DNA from: Chrysochromulina parva
Taxonomy: Eukaryota; Haptophyta; Prymnesiales; Chrysochromulinaceae
DNA: 35,879 nucleotides
Direction: 5' to 3'
Assembly: GCA_002887195.1 (NCBI GenBank)
Contig: PJAB01000180.1
Location: forward strand, 1-35,879
The translations under genes and the position numbers were made by a program. The notes below the pieces were generated by a model, which did no database searches, was not told the DNA's origin, and worked only from the letters and a program-made list of their open reading frames with translations. This document shows, one piece after another, positions 29,316 through 35,879 of the stretch (the stretch's first letter is position 1; each line of letters begins with the position of its first letter).

Positions 29316-30146
29316 ATGAGGCGACCCCAGGCTCACCTTGACCCAGACGCATCCCTCGCCGTCCATTCCCTCAGCATCAACGCGCCTGTGTATGCAGCCC
29401 GTGCGACTCCGGCACAGCTCCGCGCACATGGCTCGCGTGCTGATGATGCCATTCTCCTCGATGAGGACATTGATCACGAAACGCCGGTAAAGCCGCGCTC
29501 CGAGCGCCCTCGCATCACAACGATCCTCAAAGCGAGGCTTCCAAGGGCCTCCGTCTTAGCGGACCTGCGGTCGCGAGGTGTCACGCTCGCTCAGGCATCG
29601 CCCGATGGAAACTGTGCGCAGCGGAGTGCGCTCGCCAGCCTCGGCCGGCTCAGCCAGAGCGCAGCAACATCAAGTGACAGCGTCACCATGCGGTATCTCG
29701 CGCTGCAACGCGGGCGCGTCGTGAATAAACTCATCGGATCGAGCACGGCCCTGCCCAGTGATGGAAGCGGCTCAGCTATCAGCGTGCCGGAGCTGCTCAA
29801 GGCGCTCCGAGTGAGCTCGAGCGAGATTGAGCCCTTTCGGCGTCTCGGTCATTGGCTCGACAGCGATAGTGCCTTCATTGCCTTCCTCTGGGGTTTGGCC
29901 GACGATCTGTCGATACCCCTCGCGGTTCTGACGCGCGAGGTTGACGGTACCTTTGTCGACCCGCCGTGCGTCTACCGCCCGCAGCCGGGTGGGCGACATT
30001 GCCGTGCAAATGCGGGCGCGTTCTCTTACGTGCCCTTCGACGATCTTCTAGGCTGGCTGGACCGCTCGGAAGTTTGGCCACCGTTTGCCCTGGTTGAGTT
30101 TGTGCCAGGCCACTACTCGCCATTTGTGTTCGCCACAAAGAGGTAG
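29316..30146 (+). CDS. OTU-like cysteine protease (candidate deubiquitinase)
   Basis: 276 residues from the ATG at 29316. An OTU fold is suggested by PDGNCAQRSALASLG at 96-110, matching the D-G-N-C catalytic start (Asp97, Cys100), a helix with MR---L--GRVV near 125-136, a middle strand pair (W-LADDLSIPLAVLTREVDG at about 192-211) and the catalytic histidine in GHYSPF at 265-270. OTU enzymes cleave ubiquitin or similar modifiers. The first about 90 residues are unassigned and polar. Spacing from Cys to His (about 165) is in the family range. The usual L-F-R after the Cys is replaced by A-Q-R, so it is a divergent member. It is divergent to, and 207 bp from, the giant NACHT-ROCO gene. Confidence 0.55.
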   Translation: MRRPQAHLDPDASLAVHSLSINAPVYAARATPAQLRAHGSRADDAILLDEDIDHETPVKPRSERPRITTILKARLPRASVLADLRSRGVTLAQASPDGNCAQRSALASLGRLSQSAATSSDSVTMRYLALQRGRVVNKLIGSSTALPSDGSGSAISVPELLKALRVSSSEIEPFRRLGHWLDSDSAFIAFLWGLADDLSIPLAVLTREVDGTFVDPPCVYRPQPGGRHCRANAGAFSYVPFDDLLGWLDRSEVWPPFALVEFVPGHYSPFVFATKR

Positions 30147-31194
30147 GCTGGTATGGGCGCGCTCGACATGGCGCTCGTCGCCACCCGATACAGTACGACA
30201 CTCGTTCCACGGCGCTATCTCGCGGAGCACCGGAGATCCGAGATCCGACTGAGGACGGGACTGAGGCTCGAGCGCGTTTTTGGATAGTCCGCGCAATTGC
30301 GTCCGCGCATGGGGTAATCTTTCAGATACAATTATTCAAACCTCTCGTCTCCTAATCGTCAATCGTGCTATCGAAGTATAACCCTGTACCCTCTCGTCGC
30401 TCCTTCCTCTCGGGAGGCTCCGCCGTCCGCGCGGTCCGCGCGACAATGCTCCGCGAGCTTATACCGCGAGCGCCTGCGTTCGGAAAAAAACCTGCACGTA
30501 TTATTCAGCTCGGACCGGCGGGGGCGGGGAACAACCCGCGGGGCGTCCCGCGCGTCCAGCGCGGCACGCGTGTCCTCGGCGTCACGAGCGCTTGCGGTGT
30601 CTTCGCATGTGTCTTCGGTGCCGGGCCGGGGCTCGAACGAGTAAAGTAGGGGGCGGCCCCGGCAAGGGCGGATCACCCGTTAACGCGCCCGACGACTCGC
30701 TGTGAGGGAGAAACGATGGGGGTGTGAGTCGCATTGCATCTCGTACAGACAAGTACTGATCACAAGGAACACCAGAGGGCGCCTCTGCTTTGACCCAAAG
30801 GGGTAGGGGGAGGTATTCTTTCTGGATCGTCACTCACCTACGTCCCCACCACGCTACACGCTTTGATTGGATTTTCTATGGATTTTTTTACTCTGAGTGA
30901 TTGACCCAAAGGGGTAGGGGGAGGTATTCTTTCTGGATTCACAAACTATCCCCACCACCTGATTTTGAACTCAGTGTGCAAGAGCTCAGTAGTGCTAATA
31001 GTGCGTGACCTAGTAAACGAACACACATCTCACATGGTAAGCCGTGACTGTTGTGCAGCGTGCAGTGTCGGGTCGCGGTCCGGGCTCAACGCGGGGCGGG
31101 ATGAGATATGGATGCCTTGTCCCTTTGAAGCACGGCGCGGCAGTAGCAAGGCAGAGCGTTCTCCAGTCTCGGGCAGGCTGTCGTGCGCACAGCC
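30147..31194. other. Long convergent intergenic region with direct repeats
   Basis: About 1,050 bp between the OTU-like gene and the small LRR gene, both ending here. It is the longest gene-free stretch. Open frames are short, begin with non-ATG codons or carry no motif. It contains two copies of a 38-bp direct repeat (separate entry). I found no tRNA fold: a TTCGAGC string near 30625 on the minus strand lacks a paired T stem. Confidence 0.5.
30790..30958. repeat. Pair of 38-bp identical direct repeats, 111 bp apart
   Basis: Identical 38-bp units lie at 30790-30827 and 30901-30938; each starts TTGACCCAAAGGGG and ends TTCTTTCTGGAT. Similarity continues more loosely for about 20 bp to a shared CCCCACCAC (30844-30852 and 30950-30958). 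The spacer is AT-rich. They lie outside any gene I support. Confidence 0.9.
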
Positions 31195-31884
31195 TCATTT
31201 GCCGTCTATCACAAGGGCATTGAGACTGCCGGGGGGGGCCTTCGATTCCGCGGGCCTCTGGTCATACGCCTTCGTGATCGCGGACCGCGCCTCGGCTGAT
31301 AGCGGATTGCCAGTCACGAAGAGCGTCGTGAGGCTCGGGCAGCCCTCCGCGAGCGCTTGGGCGAGCGCCTTGCCGCCGCGATCGCCAATCTTGTTCTTGT
31401 GCAGTGAGAGGTAGGTGATGCTCTTGTTTGTCTTGAGCTGCTCGGCGATCACCTCGGCGGCGGCATCGCCCAGATCATTGTCCGCGAGCGTCAGCTTGGC
31501 GATAGGGACGCTGGCGGTGTTCAGCATCGAGGCAATCGCGGCTGCATCTGCGTCCTTGAGTCCTTGATGGCCCATGTCGACCGTGTCTCGCACGACCTTG
31601 GGGGTAACTCCGGAACGAAAGGACACAACCGCCGGGCCTGGGGCCACTTGGCGTGCAGCCACTGGGGTGGGGTCACTGTCATCTTCATCCTCAGCGTCAA
31701 GGCCATCCTCCATAGTTCCTTCGTGGAACTCGCTCGTTCCCAGTAAGTCACGGCTATGGCGGCCCCTGCGGGCCTGTTTCTTCGGGTCCGTCGGCTTGAG
31801 GCCTGTGGTGACGCCCTCGACCGACCCTGGCCGGTCTAGCTTTGACATCATTGCCTTCATCTGATCTTCTAGATGGGTCGCCAT
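31195..31884 (-). CDS. Small ribonuclease-inhibitor-type LRR protein
   Basis: 229 residues from the ATG at 31884. The frame is open to an ATG at 32052, but that extension runs into the upstream region of the divergent translocator gene. Residues 1-95 are charged and Pro-rich with an acidic block (59-71). About 100-205 hold three or four RI-type leucine-rich repeats: IAKLTLADNDLGD, ITYLSLHKNKIGDRGG and LTTLFVTGNPLS, each followed by an Ala-rich helix. Such repeats make a protein-binding arc with no enzymatic role. The partner is unknown. Very short LRR arrays are common in tropomodulin-like or regulatory proteins. The same LRR type occurs in the giant gene nearby, but the repeat is too general to infer kinship. 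Confidence 0.75.
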   Translation of the reverse strand: MATHLEDQMKAMMSKLDRPGSVEGVTTGLKPTDPKKQARRGRHSRDLLGTSEFHEGTMEDGLDAEDEDDSDPTPVAARQVAPGPAVVSFRSGVTPKVVRDTVDMGHQGLKDADAAAIASMLNTASVPIAKLTLADNDLGDAAAEVIAEQLKTNKSITYLSLHKNKIGDRGGKALAQALAEGCPSLTTLFVTGNPLSAEARSAITKAYDQRPAESKAPPGSLNALVIDGK

Positions 31885-32104
31885 GGCGCTGGCTCTGCAA
31901 GTATTTTCCGCTGCTCGTCGGAAGACCGCCGCCGCACAAGACGTTACGGATGTGCAAACTTGCCATGACGGTATTGACAAACAGATCGAAACGCGTGACG
32001 AAGGCTTCGGAAGTCGGTTCATCTCGTTGATCTGGCCGTCACGCCAGCGCATCTGCGAAACGGCGCAATCTCATTTTGCGCGATCACGGCGTACAGATAT
32101 CTTA
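31885..32104. promoter_or_regulatory. Divergent promoter region
   Basis: About 220 bp between the LRR gene ATG (31884, minus) and the translocator ATG (32105, plus). Both genes have open frames extending into it, which I treat as chance. The end next to the translocator is AT-richer (CTTAATG at the start codon). Confidence 0.4.
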
Positions 32105-33226
32105 ATGCCGACGCGCTTTTTGGTAGTCGTCTCGTTCGGCGCCGCCGCCGCATTCTCGCCGGCGGCCAGCCGCCCGGCGACGCTTGGTGCCCGTGCGCCC
32201 GCAATGGTGCGCTTGGCGTCGCTGCCGCGCTTCGCCGAGTCGCCCTTGATGCAGGCAGACGCAGCGGCGGCCAAGGCTGCCCCGGCGAACGCGGCGAAGG
32301 CCGGCATGATGGAGACGGTCACCACTGGTATCTTCTTCACTCTCTGGTATATCTTCAACATCGGCTACAACATCTACAACAAGAAGGCGCTCAACGCTCT
32401 GCCGCTCCCATACACGATGGCAGCGCTGCAGCTCTTCGTGGGCATCCCGTACTGCGCGCTGCTGTGGGCGACGGGCCTGCGCAAGGCTCCCAAGCTATCC
32501 GTTGACAATGTCAAGACGCTCATCCCGGTCTCGCTTGGCCACCTTGGCACGCACATCGGCGCCGTCGTCTCGCTCGGCGCTGGTGCCGTCTCGTTCACGC
32601 ACATCATCAAGGCGTCGGAGCCAGTCGTGTCAGCCATCCTCTCGTTCCTGCTGCTCGGCGCGGTGTCGTCGTGGCAGACGTACTTGACGCTCCTCCCGGT
32701 CGTCGGCGGTGTCGCCCTCGCCTCCCTCAAGGAGCTCTCCTTCACGTGGGTCGGCTTCATTGCCGCGATGGGCTCCAACCTGTCGTCTGCCCTGCGCGGC
32801 ATCCTGGCGAAGAAGACGATGGGTGGCGGCGTGGGCGAGAATATGGACGAGGCGAACCTGTACGCGGTGCTGACCATCCTCGCATTCATCGCCATCCTGC
32901 CCATCTCGCTCGCGATTGAGTCGCCCGCCGCTATCTCGGCATGCATTGCCAAGGCCACCGCGTCAGGGCTCACGCCCACCTACTTGTGGACGCAATCCCT
33001 CCTCGCGGGCGCCTTCTACTATCTCTACAACGAGGTCGCCTTCCTCGCGCTTGGCCGCGTCAACCCGGTCACGCACGCGGTCGGCAACACCGTCAAGCGC
33101 GTCGTGATCATCGTGGCTTCGGTCATCGCGTTCAAGACGCCGATCTCAACGCAGGGTATCATCGGCTCCACGATCGCGATTGTGGGCACGCTCCTCTACT
33201 CGATCTCCAAGACCAAGTTTGGCTGA
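32105..33226 (+). CDS. Plastid phosphate translocator (TPT family)
   Basis: 373 residues from the ATG at 32105. Residues 1-16 are a signal peptide ending AAAAF-SP, the aromatic-at-cleavage motif of red-lineage complex plastids; an Arg/Ala-rich transit peptide follows to about 65. The body has about eight to ten helices with family motifs: WYIFNIGYNIYNKK-LN at about 81-98, THIIKASEPVVSA at 165-177, SNLSSALRGILAKK at 224-237 and PVTHAVGNTVKRVVIIVASV in the C-terminal part. The Lys and Arg residues of the sugar-phosphate site are kept. Members exchange triose phosphate, PEP, or hexose or pentose phosphate for phosphate across plastid membranes; the exact substrate cannot be told here. A frame extension upstream to 31883 would bury the signal peptide and is rejected. 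Confidence 0.92.
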   Translation: MPTRFLVVVSFGAAAAFSPAASRPATLGARAPAMVRLASLPRFAESPLMQADAAAAKAAPANAAKAGMMETVTTGIFFTLWYIFNIGYNIYNKKALNALPLPYTMAALQLFVGIPYCALLWATGLRKAPKLSVDNVKTLIPVSLGHLGTHIGAVVSLGAGAVSFTHIIKASEPVVSAILSFLLLGAVSSWQTYLTLLPVVGGVALASLKELSFTWVGFIAAMGSNLSSALRGILAKKTMGGGVGENMDEANLYAVLTILAFIAILPISLAIESPAAISACIAKATASGLTPTYLWTQSLLAGAFYYLYNEVAFLALGRVNPVTHAVGNTVKRVVIIVASVIAFKTPISTQGIIGSTIAIVGTLLYSISKTKFG

Positions 33227-33916
33227 GCCTTGGGTCTGCTGCGAGGGTGCCGGACGACGTGTGTGCGCAATTCGGCTGAGCGGCGGGCGCTGGCACGGGT
33301 GAACAGGGGTGCCATCATGCCACATACGTGTGCCGGCGCTACTGTGTTGCCGCCTGTTCATGTGCGGCTGCGCGTCGCCGTCGGCCCTTGGCGCGTGGGC
33401 ACGGTCGAGTGGACCCCGTGTTTTGTCTCTCTGCGAGTATCGTATGCGTTCGAGCATGAGCTGCGTTGTGCTGCACTTAAGCTTTATCGTAACTATATGG
33501 ACAAAGCGAAAGGCGCAGCACATCTCTGATCTCACGCAACCTACGGCGCGCTACGGCCAAACTCGAAACTCGGAAACTCACGTAGCGGATCGGCGGTACG
33601 TCGTACTCGTAGTCGCGCGGTACAGGAGCGGGGGAGGTTCAAGGGTGCGGTCGAAGCGGACGGAGCTGCGAGCTCGGACCTCCGTGCTCTGACGGGGAGG
33701 CAGCGGCCGAGGCCAGACGGACGAGCAGCCAGGGCCCCGCCCTGTCCGCTCAGTCCCCCGCCTCTCGCTGCCTATGTGTGAGTGTCCGCCTGACCTTCCC
33801 ATGCGGTAGTGGCTGGTGCCACTGAACGCTTGCGGTCTGCTGCCTGGTGTGGTCGAACTCACTGCCCAGCCGCCCGCGTCGCACCCTCGGGCGGTACCGG
33901 TAGGCTGTGTGGGTGT
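33227..33916. other. Convergent intergenic region
   Basis: About 690 bp between the 3' ends of the translocator and the peptidase. No supported gene. Open frames overlap on both strands and lack motifs. An AT-richer zone lies at about 33470-33510. Confidence 0.5.
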
Positions 33917-34251
33917 CTATGGGTTGTCGTTGTTCGCAGCTGGCGCGGACAGCTCTTGTGGTTTCGGTTCCTCACTTTGACCGTCCGTTCGCGATCCCTT
34001 CTCTGGCTGCGCCATCGTCTGTAATTCCAGCTGCGGTAGTGCCGCCGGGCTTTCAGGCTGCAGCGGCGCTGTGTCAACCGGCAGCGGCAAGTGCGGAGGC
34101 GGCAGCGCTGCAGCCTCCGGCGGCGTTGCAGCCTGCGCCAACGGCGGCGTGGCGACCTCCGGCGGCTGCGGTGCTAGTTGTTGCTCCAGCTGTTGAAACG
34201 ACACCTTCGACGTCGGAGGAGGCGGCTCAACTTTCTGCGGATCTTGCAGGA

Positions 34252-34307
<56 letters not shown>

Positions 34308-35191
34308 TTCTGCTGCTGCTGCTGTTGCTGCTGTTGCTGCTGCTGTTGCTGCTCCTCCTCCTCCTCCTCCGCAGCTGTGCTGGATGGCGGGGCTTCTGGT
34401 CTCCCTGCTACGTCCTCGGCCGTGCGCAGCAGCTTCTGCCGCCAAGCGCTCGCCACGCCCTCATCGTCGATGGCTGGACGTGTCGAAGCTGGCTCGTCGG
34501 CCACTCGCATGTCGACGCTGGCTCGACCGCCTATGTCGGGACTGCCTGTGGCACGCCGGAGGGGACCGTCCGAAGGCTCGTGCACTGGCATTGAGAGCGG
34601 CGATGGTGCCGGCGGTGGCCGCTCACGAGTGATCCAGCACATCTCTCGCAGCGGCCACACCTTGGCGAAGACGATGCCACGGATCAGCGCCAGAGGCACT
34701 GGCCCGTAATAGCGCGAGTCTGTCGAGTCTCGCTCGTTGTCACCTTGCAGGAAGCAGTGGCCACGGGGTACGATGATGCCGTTATAGTCGGTCGGCATGC
34801 CCGGCCTACGCGGGAAGTGTACAATGTCGCCCGGCATCCCACAAATGCGTTTGCAAACCGTCGATGTTGGGTCGGTCGGTGATGCGCAAACGACCACGTC
34901 GCCACGCTGTGGCTCCACGATGGTGAATAGCTCATTGCCCGTGGGCCACATAAGCACATTGTCGCCTGACTCACCGAGTGTCGGCAACATCGATGGGCCT
35001 ATGCACTGCATGTTGGTCAGGATGTAGGTGTTGACAAAGGCGACTACAGCGCCAAATTTGGCGAGCTCAATGATCTGCTCCACGTCATCCGCTGAAGACT
35101 CTGCTGCCGGTGGGGCCTCACGCTGTGGCATGCGACTTCCATTGTGACTACTACGAGCGCGGCGGAGCACTGCGACGGCTCGCCTGCGCAT
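33917..35191 (-). CDS. Mitochondrial inner membrane peptidase-like signal peptidase (S26) with polyglutamine tail
   Basis: 424 residues. The catalytic part is residues about 38-185, nearly the whole length of ordinary IMP subunits: one membrane helix (about 44-60), nucleophile Ser67 in GPSMLPT, the general base Lys114 in CKRICGMPGD, and the late GDN--DSTDSRYYGPVPLALIRG block near 150-172. The family removes presequences of proteins sorted to the intermembrane space; features resemble IMP1 more than bacterial LepB. A basic N-terminus fits mitochondrial targeting. The C-terminal about 240 residues are unusual: a polar linker, six Glu, two Gln runs (14 and 17) split by Lys-Glu, then a Pro/Gln/Ala-rich end. 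The tail has no known function in this family. A missed intron removing the tail cannot be excluded. Confidence 0.85.
34253..34369 (-). repeat. CAG trinucleotide repeat encoding polyglutamine
   Basis: On the coding (minus) strand, 6 GAG codons (34352-34369), 14 mixed CAG/CAA codons (34310-34351), AAG and GAG, then 17 uninterrupted CAG codons (34253-34303). On the plus strand this is a CTG run. The pure part is expected to vary in length. Confidence 0.97.
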
Positions 35192-35397
35192 CGCTTGCGT
35201 CGGGAGCAGCGTGACGTGTGAAAGGCCAAAGGGCTGGAGGTGAGCACGGAGCTCGCACTCGGAGCTGACCTTTCCACAGTTTCGACCGACTTTAGAAAGA
35301 AGACACGCGGCCGCAGCCCCAAAGCACTTGCACTAGGACTTGCGCATCTTTTAGTACTCGTCACATGACAATCATGACATAAGATATGATCATAGTC
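35192..35397. other. Short intergenic region upstream of the peptidase
   Basis: About 205 bp between the peptidase ATG and the 3' end of the next minus-strand gene. It must hold the peptidase promoter and the neighbour's 3' UTR. An AT-rich patch lies at 35341-35397. Confidence 0.4.
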
Positions 35398-35879
35398 TCA
35401 TACCCGGCCCCGAACACAGCTGCGGCCTCTTGACTTGGCACTCAGAAGCTCGAGCTCGGTGAACTCGAATTCATGCTCCTCACCGCTGGCCATGCCCGGC
35501 GGCGCCTGAAACTCCATCAGCTTGTCGTCGAAGAGGGGGAACACGAGGCCGAATTTCTCCAGCTTAGGCGTGGCAGCGAGCTGATGGGCGGTCAACTGAT
35601 ATGTATGCTCTTGGCCCGCGCGCATTCCCTCCGGTGCAACGAACTGCATGGGCCGGTCGTCGACCGTCCACACAAACTTCTCGCCGCCGTGGACCGGTAG
35701 CGGGATGTTGACGCAGAAGAGCTCGCATTCCGCGCCAGCGGCTGCTGCGCGCTCGGCCGCCTCGGCCGCCTCGGCCGCCTGCTGTACGGCAAACAGCCGG
35801 TTCGCCTCGACCCGATCCGCCGCCGCCTTGTCTGCTGCCTCCTGAGCCGCCTTGGCCTCCCTGACCCTCTGCAACGCCT
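35398..35879 (-). CDS. Partial gene: Ala/Glu-rich coiled coil plus two beta-rich repeat modules
   Basis: The frame runs off the right edge of the window, so the 5' part is missing; 160 complete codons and the stop are present. The visible N-terminal about 50 residues are Ala/Glu/Lys/Arg-rich and probably a coiled coil. Then two similar modules follow, each with a P-G or G-M-AGQEH / G-M-SGEEH turn: FVAPEGM-AGQEHTYQL and FQAPPGMASGEEHEFEF. Repeats with a PxGxxxGxxxxF pattern are frequent in algal and protist proteins of unknown role. I do not recognise a function. The window cuts it, so neither length nor domain content can be judged. Confidence 0.65.
   Translation of the reverse strand, partial: ALQRVREAKAAQEAADKAAADRVEANRLFAVQQAAEAAEAAERAAAAGAECELFCVNIPLPVHGGEKFVWTVDDRPMQFVAPEGMRAGQEHTYQLTAHQLAATPKLEKFGLVFPLFDDKLMEFQAPPGMASGEEHEFEFTELELLSAKSRGRSCVRGRV

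Noticed and set aside
30600..30660. Possible tRNA on the minus strand (GTTCGAGC string)
   Set aside because: The bases flanking the loop do not pair as a T stem, and no matching acceptor or D arm was found.
31883..32104. N-terminal extension of the translocator frame
   Set aside because: It would place the obvious signal peptide and A-F-S-P motif internally and overlap the divergent LRR gene.
1..35879. CRISPR array, integron, prophage or insertion sequence
   Set aside because: No regularly spaced repeats, transposase, integrase or phage genes were seen. The gene content is eukaryotic.

Overview
The window looks like nuclear DNA of a unicellular alga with a red-lineage complex plastid, most likely a haptophyte. 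This is inference. The evidence is: GC-rich, compact, mostly intronless genes; a Golgi tether subunit (COG2), a ciliary CFAP97 domain and an Mpv17/PMP22 protein, which are eukaryotic; a phosphate translocator with a signal peptide followed by an A-F/S-P cleavage-type motif, typical of secondary plastids; and Cys-rich Notch-like (LNR) repeats common in haptophyte and related algal proteins. There are no operons or bacterial ribosome binding sites. Starts were taken at ATG codons.

Layout. 647-2941 (-) is a multi-pass membrane protein with LNR-like repeats; 3072-4280 (+) a pepsin/cathepsin D-like protease; 4695-9482 (-) an adenylate-forming enzyme fused to a carrier domain and three membrane Pls/PosA-type modules; 9693-10193 (+) a probable ferredoxin-thioredoxin reductase variable chain; 10853-13525 (-) a CFAP97 + hormone-sensitive-lipase-like hydrolase + six IQ motifs fusion; 13811-16420 (+) COG2; 16572-17393 (+) Mpv17/PMP22; 17977-29108 (-) a giant spliced gene; 29316-30146 (+) an OTU-like cysteine protease; 31195-31884 (-) a small LRR protein; 32105-33226 (+) a plastid phosphate translocator; 33917-35191 (-) a mitochondrial-type inner membrane peptidase with a polyglutamine tail; 35398-35879 (-) a gene cut by the window edge.

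The most unusual gene is the 11 kb one. Its product (about 3,590 residues in the preferred two-intron model) reads as N-terminal basic region, beta-rich repeats, NACHT NTPase, ribonuclease-inhibitor-type LRRs, ROCO-type LRRs, Roc GTPase, COR, zinc ribbon, ADP-ribosyltransferase-like domain and (EGKPA)n tail. It joins an NLR-type sensor, a ROCO GTPase and a candidate enzymatic effector in one chain. It shares a 207-bp divergent promoter region with the OTU-like protease gene. An immune or stress-signalling role is a hypothesis only.

Genes nearly alternate in strand, so most intergenic gaps are either short (about 130-290 bp) divergent promoter regions or longer (about 400-1,050 bp) gaps between 3' ends. 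Several gaps carry inverted or direct repeats. I found no tRNA, rRNA, CRISPR array or transposon.
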